The notes: generated by a model from the letters alone, not told the origin. 44,959 nt of DNA from Streptomyces globisporus (GCF_003501885.1 NZ_QWFA01000019.1:1-44959); one strand, 5' to 3'; counted from the first letter of the stretch, positions 1-9,660 are shown. Translations and numbers: made by a program.

Positions 1-69
1 GCCTCCCCACTCGCCCCCGCCCCCGGCGGGACGCACCGTCCCGGCGGACGGTCGGGCGAGGCAGGATCC

Positions 70-85
70 GCGGCCTTTCGGCCGC
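70..85. terminator. GC-rich hairpin upstream of the first gene
   Basis: A perfect 6-base stem (70-75 with 80-85) encloses a TTTC loop. It lies about 27 bases before the start of the LamG protein gene and has no T tract, as is usual for actinobacterial terminators. It may end a gene lying before the window or sit in the leader of the first operon; the sequence does not decide. Confidence 0.35.
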
Positions 86-111
86 AGCTCGAATCTCACC
101 TTCGGAGCTGA

Positions 112-2370
112 ATGATGAACGGAAGTACGGGGCAGAGAAGCGGGGGGCGCGGCCGTGTGCGGGCCGCTTCCGCCGCTCTCGGCCTGCTGGCCGGAGTCCT
201 GACCGCGACCACGGTCGGGGCCTCTCCGGCGGCGGCGCTGACACCACCGGTCGCCCTCACCGCGGACGACCTCACCACCTGGCAGACCAACGGCATTGTC
301 TGGTCGATGGCCGCCAGCGACGGCGTCGTCTACGCGGGCGGCACCTTCTCCACCCTGCGGCCCCCCACCGCGACCCCCGGCACGAACGAACAGCCCGCGG
401 TGAACTTCGCCGCGTTCGACGCGGCGACCGGGACGCCCACCGACTGCTCGCTGTCCTTCACCATCTCCTCGGGGACCGCGACCGTGCGGGCCCTCGCGCT
501 CTCCCCGGACGGCGAAACCCTTTACGCGGGCGGCCAGTTCGGTGCGGTGAACGGTGTCGGCGTGAGCAACATCGCGGCGATCGACACCGAGACCTGCACC
601 GTCAGCAACACCTTCAAGATCGGGGTGTCGGCGACCGTGCGGGGGCTCGCCGTCACCGACGACACGGTCTATCTGGCGGGCGACTTCACCACGGTCGGCG
701 GGCAGACCAGGAGCCACTTCGCCGCCGTCACGACCGGAGCCTCGCTGCTGCCCTTCACGGCCAACGCCGACGAGGTCGCGCGGGCCGTCGAGGTGACTCC
801 GGACGGTCAGAACGTACTGCTCGGCGGGGATTTCTTCCGGATCAACGGGACGAACACCCACGCCCTGGCCGTCGTCGACGCCACCACCGGCCAGCTCACC
901 AAGTCCTACCCGGGGTTCATCCACAACAACTCCACGGTCCAGGACATCACCACGGACGCGGGCGGCTTCTACACCGGCAACGAGGGCACCGGCGGCGGTG
1001 TGTTCGACGGGCGCATCGCGCTGAACCTGAACAACTTCGAGCAACGCTGGCGGGACACCTGCCTGGGCGCGACCCAGTCCGTGCTGGTGCACTCCGGGGT
1101 GCTGTACAGCGGCAGCCACGCCCACGACTGCGCCAGCATGGGCGCGTTCCCGGACCAGCCGCGCAAGCACCTGCTGGCCCAGTCGGTCGACGACCCGAAG
1201 CTGCTGCCGTGGTTCCCGGACACCAACGACGGGATCGGGGAGCCGGTCGGGCCGCGTGTGATGGCCCAGACGAGCAGCGGCGGTCGCCACTACATGTGGG
1301 TGGGCGGCGAGTTCACCACCGTCAACACCAAGCCGCAGCAGGGGCTGACCCGGTTCGCGGACGGCCCGGACACGGGCGCGCCCTGGGTGCCCAACGTCAG
1401 CCTCTCCACGCTGACCCCCGGGCAGATCGAGGTGAACTGGCAGACCAGCTTCGACACCGACGACGGTGAGCTGACCTACCGGATCTACAAGGACGGCTCG
1501 AACACTCCGATCCACACGACGACCGGCTACTCGGTCTTCTGGGACCGTCCGCAGCTGACCTGGACGGACACCGACGTCGCGGCGGGCGAGACCCACTCGT
1601 ACCGGATCACCGCGAGCGACGGCACCAACACCAGCGCCAAGTCCCCGGCCCAGTCCGCCACCGTGGCGAGCGCGACGGAGGCGTACCCGGCGCGGGTCAG
1701 GTCCGACGGGGCGAGCCTCTACTGGCGCTGGGACGAGGGCACGTCCACGTTCGCGCACGACAGCAGCGGCAATCTGAACAACGGCTTCATGCGCAACGGC
1801 CCCGCCTACCGGCAGACCCCGGCGGCGGTCGCCGGGCCCTCGACGGCGATCGGGTTCAACGGCAGCAACGACTACGTCTACAGCAACCGTCAGCACCCGC
1901 AGCCGGGCCGGTTCACCATCGAGACGTGGATCAAGACCACCACGACCCGGGGCGGGAAGATCGTCGGCTTCGGCAATCTGACCCAGCAGAACAGCACCCG
2001 TCATGACAAGCACATCTACATGCGCAACGACGGGCGCCTCGTGTTCGGCATCCAGAGCGGCGGGACCCGTACCGTGGCCACCTCGGGGGCGTACAACGAC
2101 GGCCAGTGGCACCACGTCGTCGCCACCCAGGGGCCGCTGGGTCAGGGCATGTCCCTGTACGTCGACGGGCAGCTGCGCGCCTCGAACATTCTGGTCTCCG
2201 GCAACGAGAACTACGCCGGGTACTGGCGGGTCGGCGGGGACAATCTGTCCGGCTGGCCCAGCCGTCCCACCAGCAACTTCTTCGAAGGGCAGATCGACGA
2301 GACCGCCGTCTACCCGACCGCGCTGAGCGCTTCCCAGATCAGCGCGCACTACGCCCTGAGGAACGGCTGA
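112..2370 (+). CDS. secreted beta-propeller / FN3 / LamG-domain protein
   Basis: A 752-residue exported protein, probably a surface or extracellular carbohydrate-binding protein. Residues 1 to about 43 form a signal peptide with an Arg-rich start, a hydrophobic stretch and an Ala-x-Ala-type cleavage region. Residues about 45-420 hold repeated YAGG-F and D-ATG-like motifs typical of beta-propeller repeats. Residues about 424-520 look like a fibronectin type III domain, and about 523-752 like a LamG/concanavalin-type jellyroll (WRWDE, FTIETWIK, WHHVVATQ, LYVDGQ, GQIDETAVY). Two adjacent ATG codons (112 and 115) follow a GGAG; 115 has the better spacing. The lipoprotein gene starts 3 bases after the stop, so this heads a three-gene operon ending in a glycosyltransferase. 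Domain calls are firm; the ligand is unknown. Confidence 0.9.
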   Translation: MMNGSTGQRSGGRGRVRAASAALGLLAGVLTATTVGASPAAALTPPVALTADDLTTWQTNGIVWSMAASDGVVYAGGTFSTLRPPTATPGTNEQPAVNFAAFDAATGTPTDCSLSFTISSGTATVRALALSPDGETLYAGGQFGAVNGVGVSNIAAIDTETCTVSNTFKIGVSATVRGLAVTDDTVYLAGDFTTVGGQTRSHFAAVTTGASLLPFTANADEVARAVEVTPDGQNVLLGGDFFRINGTNTHALAVVDATTGQLTKSYPGFIHNNSTVQDITTDAGGFYTGNEGTGGGVFDGRIALNLNNFEQRWRDTCLGATQSVLVHSGVLYSGSHAHDCASMGAFPDQPRKHLLAQSVDDPKLLPWFPDTNDGIGEPVGPRVMAQTSSGGRHYMWVGGEFTTVNTKPQQGLTRFADGPDTGAPWVPNVSLSTLTPGQIEVNWQTSFDTDDGELTYRIYKDGSNTPIHTTTGYSVFWDRPQLTWTDTDVAAGETHSYRITASDGTNTSAKSPAQSATVASATEAYPARVRSDGASLYWRWDEGTSTFAHDSSGNLNNGFMRNGPAYRQTPAAVAGPSTAIGFNGSNDYVYSNRQHPQPGRFTIETWIKTTTTRGGKIVGFGNLTQQNSTRHDKHIYMRNDGRLVFGIQSGGTRTVATSGAYNDGQWHHVVATQGPLGQGMSLYVDGQLRASNILVSGNENYAGYWRVGGDNLSGWPSRPTSNFFEGQIDETAVYPTALSASQISAHYALRNG

Positions 2371-2373
2371 GCG

Positions 2374-3105
2374 ATGAGAAACCCGTTCCTGGCCTGCGCC
2401 GCCGTCGTCCTGACGGCGGCGGCGCTGGCCGCCTGCGGCTCCTCCGCGGACGGGAACGGCCCGGAGGCCGCGGGCGCCCAGCGCCCCGCGGCCTCCGGGC
2501 CCGCCGCCCCCGGCCCGTCCGCCACCACGGCCACCGAGCCCGCCACGCCGCCCACCGAGGAACCGGCGGCCTCGGGGGCGTCCGCTCCGGCCGCCACCGC
2601 CGAGGGCCCGAAGACGCCCGTCGACGAGATCACCCCGGCCACGGGGACGTTCACCAAGAAACAGAAGGAGTACCTCAAGGACCGGGTGCCGAAGGGGATG
2701 GACCCGGCGGCCGTGCTCCAGACCGGCCAGGAGACCTGTGACAAGCTGCGCTACCTCGTCAAGGCCGACCGGGACACCGCGGTCGGCGCGATCGTGACGG
2801 GCGAGATCCCCGACGCGAAGGACGCCGTCGCCGGGCTCTGCACCCAGCACCAGGACCTGGTCGACGAGGCGGCGTACGGCTACCCGGACGGCAAGCACTC
2901 CGGGAAGAAGCTCCGCCCGGGCGTGTACCGCTCGGCCTCGCCCACCACGGACTGCTCCTGGCAGATCGAGGGGGCGGGCGGCAAGGAGCTGGCCTCCGGC
3001 GCCTCCGACACCGGGAAGACCCGGAAGATCACCATCCCCGATTCCGCAGTTACGTTCACGTCCACAGGCTGCTACGCCTGGCTGCCCGAAGGAGCCGCGG
3101 GATGA
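2374..3105 (+). CDS. lipoprotein of unknown function
   Basis: A 243-residue predicted lipoprotein. The first 20 residues are a short hydrophobic signal ending in the lipobox LAAC, with Cys21 as the lipidation site. Residues about 22-85 are a low-complexity Ala/Pro/Thr/Gly linker that would span the peptidoglycan. The remainder is a compact domain with two Cys pairs at most and a C-terminal segment that looks like a beta-rich module (RPGVYRSA, CSWQIEGAGG). I do not recognise the family. It begins 3 bases after the LamG protein gene and its TGA overlaps the ATG of the next gene (ATGA), so the three genes are very likely co-translated. It may anchor or assist the neighbouring secreted protein; this is inference from position only. 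Confidence 0.85.
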   Translation: MRNPFLACAAVVLTAAALAACGSSADGNGPEAAGAQRPAASGPAAPGPSATTATEPATPPTEEPAASGASAPAATAEGPKTPVDEITPATGTFTKKQKEYLKDRVPKGMDPAAVLQTGQETCDKLRYLVKADRDTAVGAIVTGEIPDAKDAVAGLCTQHQDLVDEAAYGYPDGKHSGKKLRPGVYRSASPTTDCSWQIEGAGGKELASGASDTGKTRKITIPDSAVTFTSTGCYAWLPEGAAG

Positions 3106-3941
3106 CCGCAGGTACGCCGAAACTCCCGATAGCCGTGGCAATTCCCACGAAGAACGAGGGGCTGAACATCGCGGAGGCGGTGAAATCGGTGCTCGGCCAC
3201 TTCGAGGCGGTCGTCGTGGTGGACTCCCACAGCACCGACGACACCGTGAAGATCGCCGAGGAGTGCGGGGCCGAGGTGGTCACGTACACCTGGGACGGCG
3301 GCCACCCGCGAAAGAAGCAGTGGTGCCTGGAGAACGTCCGCACGGACCTGGACTGGATCCTGCTGCTCGACGGCGACGAGCGGCTCAGCCCCGGGCTGCT
3401 GGCCGAGCTGCGGGAGACCTTCCGGAACCCGGACACGCCGAAGCCCGCCGCGTACGACATACCGCTCGGCTACTGGTTCTCCGGGAAGCGACTGCGGCAC
3501 GGATACACCATCCGCAAGCGGTCGTTGACCGACCGGACCCGCTGCCACTACCCGGAGGTCGGGGACCTGGACGCGCCGGGGATCGGGGAGGTGGAGGGCC
3601 ACTACCAGCCGGTCGCGGCGAGCGTGGGCACCCTCACCCACCCCATCGAGCACCAGGACCTCGACCCGGTGACCGCCTGGTTCGAGCGGCACAACCGCTA
3701 CTCGGACTGGGAGGCCTGGCTGGAACACCACCCCCGGGTGAAGGAGCAGGTGCGCCAGGTCAAGTCGCGTCAGGGCCAGTTGTTCCACAAGGCGCCGTTC
3801 AAGCCGGTGGTGTCCTTCGCCTACATGTATCTCTACAAGCGGGGATTCCTGGACGGCCGGGCGGGCTTCGACTTCGCGCTGGCGATGAGCTTCTACCGCT
3901 GGCAGATAGCGCTCAAATCCCGTGAGAAGCCCGTACGTTGA
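3102..3941 (+). CDS. glycosyltransferase family 2 (WaaE/KdtX-like)
   Basis: A 279-residue cytoplasmic GT-A-fold glycosyltransferase. The start AVAIPTKNEG and VVVVDSHSTDDT form the usual nucleotide-binding half, and LLLDGDER near residue 90 supplies the DxD-type metal-binding motif. The spacing and the later KAPFKPVVSFAYMYLYKRGF segment resemble the WaaE/KdtX group of GT2 enzymes that add hexoses to surface glycans. The donor and acceptor cannot be read from sequence. The ATG overlaps the stop of the lipoprotein gene in ATGA and is preceded by GGAG. It ends 12 bases from the convergent GT4 gene. Confidence 0.9.
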   Translation: MTAGTPKLPIAVAIPTKNEGLNIAEAVKSVLGHFEAVVVVDSHSTDDTVKIAEECGAEVVTYTWDGGHPRKKQWCLENVRTDLDWILLLDGDERLSPGLLAELRETFRNPDTPKPAAYDIPLGYWFSGKRLRHGYTIRKRSLTDRTRCHYPEVGDLDAPGIGEVEGHYQPVAASVGTLTHPIEHQDLDPVTAWFERHNRYSDWEAWLEHHPRVKEQVRQVKSRQGQLFHKAPFKPVVSFAYMYLYKRGFLDGRAGFDFALAMSFYRWQIALKSREKPVR

Positions 3942-3953
3942 TACTTCAGCCGC

Positions 3954-5117
3954 TCACCCTCGCCTCCGGCGGACCACGTCCTCGTACGTCCGCCGGAGGG
4001 TGGCGGTGACGGCCTCGATGGTGAACTGCTCGTTCACCAGCTCCCAGGCCGCCTTGCCCGCCTGCTCGGCGGCCTCCGGCTCCAGCAGTTCCAGGATCGC
4101 GTCGGCGACCTTGCGGGCGTTGGCCGCGTCCTCGCCGACCCGGCTGTCGATGACCCGGCCCGAGCCCGCCCCCGCCACATCGGGGGCCTGTCCGCAGGTG
4201 CGGGTGATGACGACCGGGGTGCCGACCGACATCGCCTCCAGCACCGAGACAGGGAACGGCTCCTCGATCGCGGGCAGCACATACACATCGGCCTCGCGGT
4301 CGGCGGCAAGCACCTCGTCGTGCTCCAACGGGCCGACGTGGTGCAGGGATTCGGCCACGCCCAGCTGCCGGGCGAGACCGAGGGTGCCGGCCAGCGCACC
4401 GGTGTCGGGTCCTGCCAGCACGAAGCGGGCGTCCGGGTGGCGGGCGAGGACGTGCGGCATCGCGGCGACGAAGTCCTCGGGCCGCTTGCGCTCCTGGATC
4501 CGGGCCAGATACAGCACGGTGGGCGGGCGGCCGGGCTCGCGGGCGGGCTTGCGCTCCTGCGGGCGGACGCCGTTGACCAGCCGTACGGTGCGGGTGAGCG
4601 GGACGGGCGCGGCGACGGCGTTCACGTCGACGCGCTCCATCTCGGTGAGGTGCAGCACGGCGTCCGCCTCGCGCAGCACCTTGCGGACCCCGAGGAGGTC
4701 GGTGAGCCGGGCGACCTTCTTCTCGGTGGGGTCGATCATGCCGTGGGTCTGGACGACCAGGGGCGTCCGGGTCGCGAGTGCGAGGAGCGCCGCGGGGAGG
4801 GTCACCAGGTCCCGCATCAGATGGACGTGGACGAGGTCGGCGCCGCGCATCATGCGGCGGGCGGTGTTCAGCAGCCCGGCGGAGGTGATGCCGCTGACCT
4901 CGAACATCGGGAGGACATGCCGGGCCTGGAAGAGATGGACCGGAACCCCCTCGACTTCACTGGGCAGTTCGCCGTCGGGGAAGCCGTCACCGAGGGCCAT
5001 GACGCGTGCGTCGTCGCCGTGCGCGCGCTGGACCTTGGAGAGGTTGAACGCCACTCGCGTCGGACCGCCGAAGGCGTGGTCCGGGGTGTGGAGCGTGACA
5101 ACGTGCAGGATTTTCAC
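3954..5117 (-). CDS. glycosyltransferase family 4
   Basis: A 387-residue GT-B-fold retaining glycosyltransferase. The N-terminal acceptor domain opens with KILHVVTLHTPDHAFGGPTRVA, in which the GG loop is typical of GT4. The C-terminal donor domain shows VLYLARIQERKRPEDFV and the EX7E motif within EEPFPVSVLEAMSVGTPVV, which binds the sugar nucleotide. The start is GTG at 5117 with an AGGGGA ribosome site 7 bases before it. It is divergent from the polymerase gene at 5227 and convergent with the GT2 gene, which places it inside the polysaccharide locus. Substrate is unknown. Confidence 0.9.
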   Translation of the reverse strand: MKILHVVTLHTPDHAFGGPTRVAFNLSKVQRAHGDDARVMALGDGFPDGELPSEVEGVPVHLFQARHVLPMFEVSGITSAGLLNTARRMMRGADLVHVHLMRDLVTLPAALLALATRTPLVVQTHGMIDPTEKKVARLTDLLGVRKVLREADAVLHLTEMERVDVNAVAAPVPLTRTVRLVNGVRPQERKPAREPGRPPTVLYLARIQERKRPEDFVAAMPHVLARHPDARFVLAGPDTGALAGTLGLARQLGVAESLHHVGPLEHDEVLAADREADVYVLPAIEEPFPVSVLEAMSVGTPVVITRTCGQAPDVAGAGSGRVIDSRVGEDAANARKVADAILELLEPEAAEQAGKAAWELVNEQFTIEAVTATLRRTYEDVVRRRRG

Positions 5118-5226
5118 CAGAGTTCCCCTCGACTATGGCCAAGTATTCACAGCGTAGTCATCGGCCCCCCTCAAGTGGGCTGATTCGTTAGAGTGTTCAG
5201 CGGTTGACTGATCCCGGGGGGGGCGC

Positions 5227-6759
5227 ATGACGTCGGTGCACACGTCGGCGCACGAGCAGGCCGCTCCCACGGTCGCGGGTCCGCGGGGGCCCGGGGGTCC
5301 CGGTGGCCCTCCGGAGCGGCCGATCGCCTGGTCGATGCTGTCGCGGGCGCTGTCCGTGCCGCTCATCCTGGGCCTGGTCTGCTTCCTGCCCGCGGTGATC
5401 GCCGCCCAGCCCGGCAGCGGGGTCCGGGACACGGCGTACTGGCTCCAGCTGGTGCTGACCTGCTACGCGGGCGCCCGTCTGGCGACGATGATCCTCTCCA
5501 CCCGGCGGCGGCTGCTCCAGGGCGTCTTCTGGATGTTCGTGTACATCGCGATGGGTGTGGCGCCGTTCGCCCAGGTGGTGATCGGGCAGACCCCGACGCC
5601 GATGGTGGGGCCGCGCCAGGACCTGGTCACGGCCATCGCGATGGTTCTGGTGGGGTGCGCCGCCTACGACCTGGGGGCGCTGCTGGCCTCCCGGCGGCCG
5701 CTGCGCCGCCGGACGCCCTCCGCGCGGGGGGCGGCCGGCGGGCCCGCGGTCGCGCATCCGCTGCGGCTGCGGCTGCTGGTGCTGCTGGCGTTCACGGCGA
5801 GCGCGTTCTACGTGCTGAAGCTGGGCGGCCCCTCGGTCTTCTTCGCCAGTCGGCAGGAGATCAACGAGACCGTGGCGGCGAGCGGGGTGGTCACGGAGGG
5901 GTCCAATGTCGGTTCGGCGTTCCTCAAGGGCTTCGGGCAGGTCCCGGCGCTGCTGGCGCTGCTCTTCTACACCCGCCGTCTGGCGACCTCCTACCGGGCC
6001 CGGCGCAGACCGTCGACGGTGCTGGTGTGGGTGGCGCTGGCGGCACTGAACCTGCTGGTGAACAACCCGATCTCCAACGCCCGCTACTGGTTCCTGACGG
6101 TGGTGGTGGCTTTCGTGTTCGCCGCGTTCCCGAGCAGTGCGGCGGTCTACCGGACGGTGCTGACGACGGGCGTGGTGGGGGCGCTGGTGCTGTTCCCGTA
6201 CGCGGACAGGTTCCGGTACGAGGAGGGGAGCCAGCGGTCCGTGCAGTCGGCCTCGGTCTTCGATCCGCTGGTGACCAAGGACTACGACCAAATGGTGATG
6301 TTCGCCAACACCATCTCGTGGGTCGACACCCGGGGCCACACCTACGGCCGCCAACTGGCGGGCTCGGGACTGTTCTTCGTGCCGCGCGCGGTGTGGAGCG
6401 GGAAACCGGAGGACACCGGGGTCCGGGTCGGCCAGTGGATGGGGCTGCGGATGACCAACCTGTCGGCCCCGCTGTGGACCGAGTTCTGGGTCGATCTCGG
6501 TGCGGCCGGCATGATCGGCGGGATGTCGCTGATCGGCTACGCGTCGGCCCGCACCGACCGCCGCTACGCCCTGGCCGTCACCCGGGCGGGGCCCGGCCCC
6601 GGGAGCGTGCTGGCCATCGCCGCGCCGCTGATCGCCGGATACACCTTCATCCTGCTGCGCGGGCCGCTCCTCCAGGCGGCGGGGAAGCTGGCCATCGCCG
6701 CGCTGTGTCTGGTCGCGATCAGTACGTACCGGGAGCGGCGGGCAGGACGTCGGCGGTGA
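5227..6759 (+). CDS. Wzy-like oligosaccharide repeat-unit polymerase
   Basis: A 510-residue polytopic membrane protein with about ten or more hydrophobic segments and a larger extracytoplasmic loop in the second half (around ASVFDPLVTKDYDQMVMF and the PRAVWSGKPEDTG segment). That layout, and its position beside a Wzx-like flippase and a Wzz-like co-polymerase, fits the O-antigen/Wzy polymerase superfamily, which joins lipid-linked repeat units on the outer face of the membrane. Primary sequence conservation in this family is low, so the call rests on topology and context. The ATG follows a G-rich ribosome site. The last 41 bases overlap, tail to tail, the end of the flippase gene. Confidence 0.8.
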   Translation: MTSVHTSAHEQAAPTVAGPRGPGGPGGPPERPIAWSMLSRALSVPLILGLVCFLPAVIAAQPGSGVRDTAYWLQLVLTCYAGARLATMILSTRRRLLQGVFWMFVYIAMGVAPFAQVVIGQTPTPMVGPRQDLVTAIAMVLVGCAAYDLGALLASRRPLRRRTPSARGAAGGPAVAHPLRLRLLVLLAFTASAFYVLKLGGPSVFFASRQEINETVAASGVVTEGSNVGSAFLKGFGQVPALLALLFYTRRLATSYRARRRPSTVLVWVALAALNLLVNNPISNARYWFLTVVVAFVFAAFPSSAAVYRTVLTTGVVGALVLFPYADRFRYEEGSQRSVQSASVFDPLVTKDYDQMVMFANTISWVDTRGHTYGRQLAGSGLFFVPRAVWSGKPEDTGVRVGQWMGLRMTNLSAPLWTEFWVDLGAAGMIGGMSLIGYASARTDRRYALAVTRAGPGPGSVLAIAAPLIAGYTFILLRGPLLQAAGKLAIAALCLVAISTYRERRAGRRR

Positions 6760-7972
6760 CGCCCTCGTCGCGGGTCTCGGCACGCCGACGCAGCCGGGCC
6801 ACCCTGATCCAGGTGGCGGTGGCCTTGCAGAGCGAGCCCAGGAAGAGCCCCCAGGCGGCGCCCGGGACGCCCCCGACGACGTAACCGCCCGCGAGGAACG
6901 CCACGGCGGTGAGCGAGAAGACGACCTGGATGGCGAGCGTGGTGCGCGGGTCGAGCATGCGCAGGGCGAGCAGCCCGCAGGTGCCGACGGCCATCGCCGC
7001 GTACTGGCTGCCGGTCGCCGGGAGCAGGTCTGCGGCCACCGGCCAGGTGTCGCCGAGGAGTTGGCGTCCGGCCGTGTCGGGCAGCAGGGCGAGCACGGTG
7101 GCCCAGAGGGCGGCGATCCCCGCGAGGGCGGCGGCGAGCGCGGCGGTGGCCCGGATCCGGCGGCGCTCGTCGCCGATGCGGCCGAGGATCGGCGGGCCGA
7201 AGGAGGTGGCCGAGGTGAACAGCACGTTGAGCGGCCCGAACAGGGTGGTCGCCCCGCGCAGGGCGCCGACCAGGAGGGGGTTGCCGACCGCGCCGAGGCC
7301 GAGGACGGACAGCTGGCCGGTCGCGTTGCCCACGCCGAACTCGACGGTGAAGCGCTGCCCGAGGTGGCCGCGCCGGAGCATCGGGCGCAGCCGCAGCGGG
7401 GATCCGACGGTGGCGCGGTGCAGGAGAGCGGCGGAGAGCAGAAGCGCGGGCAGGGCGGACAGGCCCCAGACGGCGATCAGCCGGGCCGGGGAGGCCCCGT
7501 AGTCCTGGACGGAGAGAGCCCCGAGCACACAGCCCAGCCGCGACAGGTCGCAGAGCAGAGCGAGATGGGGCTGCTGGAGGGTGGAGAAGGCGTACCGCAC
7601 GGCGTCCTGGCCCAGCACCACGGGCAGGACGAGGCCGAGCATCAGCAGGGCGCGGGCGGTGTCGCCGGGTACGAGGGCGCAGACGGCCGCGAGCAGCGCG
7701 CCGAGCACACCGGCGGCGAGCACGGTGAACGTCACGGCGGACCGGCAGGCGCCCCGGGTCTCCTCCCCCGCGCCGCGCTTGAGGACCAGCGGCTGCCCGG
7801 TGTACGCCCCCGAGACGCCGAGCAGCACCGTGAAGACCAGGTAGACCGCGGAGAAGCGGGCGAAGTCGGCGAGGGTGGAGAGCCGGGCGGCGGCCACCAG
7901 CACCAGGATGTTGGTGAGCGCCGCCACGCCCTGGTCCGCGACCGAGCAGAGGACGGCGGTGCGGGCTCTCAC
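6719..7972 (-). CDS. Wzx/MATE-like polysaccharide flippase
   Basis: A 417-residue integral membrane protein with about 12 to 14 hydrophobic helices and few charged loops, the pattern of the MOP-superfamily polysaccharide exporters that flip undecaprenyl-linked repeat units. Examples of segments are ALTNILVLVAAARL at the start and GGYVVGGVPGAAWGLFLGSL near the end. The start is GTG at 7972, overlapping the stop of the Wzz-like gene by four bases (GTGA), so it is translationally coupled as the last gene of a three-gene leftward operon. Its 3' end overlaps the convergent polymerase gene by 41 bases. Confidence 0.85.
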   Translation of the reverse strand: MRARTAVLCSVADQGVAALTNILVLVAAARLSTLADFARFSAVYLVFTVLLGVSGAYTGQPLVLKRGAGEETRGACRSAVTFTVLAAGVLGALLAAVCALVPGDTARALLMLGLVLPVVLGQDAVRYAFSTLQQPHLALLCDLSRLGCVLGALSVQDYGASPARLIAVWGLSALPALLLSAALLHRATVGSPLRLRPMLRRGHLGQRFTVEFGVGNATGQLSVLGLGAVGNPLLVGALRGATTLFGPLNVLFTSATSFGPPILGRIGDERRRIRATAALAAALAGIAALWATVLALLPDTAGRQLLGDTWPVAADLLPATGSQYAAMAVGTCGLLALRMLDPRTTLAIQVVFSLTAVAFLAGGYVVGGVPGAAWGLFLGSLCKATATWIRVARLRRRAETRDEGVTADVLPAAPGTY

Positions 7973-9660
7973 CGGCGGGAGGCCGGGAGGGTCAGGGAGC
8001 GCAGGCCGAGGGTCTCGGTGGGGTCTCCGCTGGTCTCGGGGGTGTCCTGCTCGGCGGTGGGAGCGGTGGGCCCGGAGCCTCCGGAGCGGCGGCGGGCGGA
8101 CTTCGGCCGCCGCTCGGCGCGGCGCAGCCGGCGCCGGGACGGGTGGAGCAGGGCGCCGAGGACGGAGCCGCCGGAGGCGCTGATGATCTCGCGGATGCGC
8201 TCCAGGTCGCTGCGGTGCACCTCGCGCGGATCGCACACGATCATGACGCCGGTGACGCGGTCGACCAGGGCGACCGCGTCGGCGTAGGCGAGGACGGGCG
8301 GGGCGAGCACGATGACGACGGTGCCCGGGCTGTCGGCCTCGCCGACGATACGGCCGACGGGCGGGGAGGTGAGAGCGCGCGGGACGTTGTCGACGGTGGC
8401 GCCGGGGATCAGGGTGAAGGCCCCGGAGCCGGGGACGTCCACGCCCGAGCGGGTGCCGGTGGGCCAGCTGCCGTCGCTCTCCTCGGCGGCCCAGCGCGGC
8501 GAACGCGTCTCGTGGGCGGCGGAGCCCAGGTCCCGGGCGAGGGTCGGGGTGCGCAGGTCGGCCTCGACGAGCAGGACGTCCCGGCCCATCTCGGCGAAGG
8601 CGGCGGCGAGGTTGGCGGCAGCGGCGGCGGCCGCCGCGTTGTCGCCGCGCGGGGCGGTGACCAGCAGGCGGCGGCTCTCGGCGAACGACGGGTCGTAGGC
8701 GAGCCGGAAGGCGACCGCGCGGTACTCCTCGGCGAGCCGGGAGCCGCCGCGGCCGATGGCGAGCAGCCCCGCCCCGGCGGCGCGCTCCCGGGGCAGGGTG
8801 CCCAGCAGAGGCGCGCCGAGCGAGCGGACCAGCTCGCGGTCGGAGCGTACGGCGGGGTCGAAGACGAGCCGCACCCAGGAGAGCAGCAGCCCGAGCGCCA
8901 GGCCGACGACCCCGCCGAGGCCGAGGAGCAGGGGCAGGCCCGCGCCGGTGGGCGTAGTCGGGGCGACGGGCTTCTTGTTGAGGTAGCCGGGGGTGGTGTC
9001 CAGGGCCTTCAGCTCGGAGATCTTCCGGCTCAGCTCGGAGATGGAGACGATGATGTTGGCGCGGGCGCTGGTGACGTCGTCGGCCGCTCCCCCACCGGCC
9101 TGCTCCTCCAGCAGGTCGCGCTTCTCCTCCAGCGGCTTCAGCTGGGCGCGGTAGCCGCCCGCCATGTTCTCGATGCTCTCCTCGGTGCGTGCCTTGCGGT
9201 GGGCGAGATAGGCGTTGGCCAGGGCTTCGGCGCGGGCACGGGACTGTTCCGGGGTGGCGCCCGTGTAGGAGAAGCGGAGGGTGAGGGTGTTGGGCGGGTT
9301 GGTGACCTGGAGTCCGGCGAGCAGTTTGCGGGCGGTGACGTCGTCGCCCGCCTTGAGGAGGGTGCCCGCGGCCAGGGTGCCGACGGTGTCGCTGACGGCG
9401 GTCTGGCGTTCGGAGCCGATGTTGATGCCCTTGTCGGCGGTGGCTCCGGCGGCGAAGGGGTCGGCGATGGCGGACCGGACCTGGACCTCCCCGGTGGCGG
9501 TGTACGTCTTCTCGCCGCCGAGGGCGAGATAGCCGCCGCCGAGGAGTCCGACGGCCACGCCGACGGCCAGCAGGGTTCGGTAGCGCAGGAGTTGGCGGAA
9601 CTGGTCGCGCAGGAGCGCCGGCTCGTCGTGGTCGTCCAGGACCCGGTTCACAGGTGTCAT
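7969..9660 (-). CDS. Wzz-type co-polymerase with degenerate BY-kinase domain
   Basis: A 563-residue polysaccharide chain-length regulator. TM1 lies at about residues 30-48, a periplasmic-type Wzz domain with coiled-coil character at about 50-235, and TM2 at about 238-262. The cytoplasmic C-terminal domain is homologous to bacterial tyrosine kinases/MinD-type ATPases: it keeps a Walker A'-like strand (VLLVEADLRTP, residues 362-372). The Walker A loop, normally GxxGxGKS/T, reads APRGDNAAAAAA from residue 336, with no lysine and no Ser/Thr. The C-tail is basic and has no tyrosine cluster. It is therefore probably a pseudokinase. The ATG overlaps the stop of the upstream GT4 gene (ATGA). Confidence 0.88.
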   Translation of the reverse strand: MTPVNRVLDDHDEPALLRDQFRQLLRYRTLLAVGVAVGLLGGGYLALGGEKTYTATGEVQVRSAIADPFAAGATADKGINIGSERQTAVSDTVGTLAAGTLLKAGDDVTARKLLAGLQVTNPPNTLTLRFSYTGATPEQSRARAEALANAYLAHRKARTEESIENMAGGYRAQLKPLEEKRDLLEEQAGGGAADDVTSARANIIVSISELSRKISELKALDTTPGYLNKKPVAPTTPTGAGLPLLLGLGGVVGLALGLLLSWVRLVFDPAVRSDRELVRSLGAPLLGTLPRERAAGAGLLAIGRGGSRLAEEYRAVAFRLAYDPSFAESRRLLVTAPRGDNAAAAAAAANLAAAFAEMGRDVLLVEADLRTPTLARDLGSAAHETRSPRWAAEESDGSWPTGTRSGVDVPGSGAFTLIPGATVDNVPRALTSPPVGRIVGEADSPGTVVIVLAPPVLAYADAVALVDRVTGVMIVCDPREVHRSDLERIREIISASGGSVLGALLHPSRRRLRRAERRPKSARRRSGGSGPTAPTAEQDTPETSGDPTETLGLRSLTLPASRR

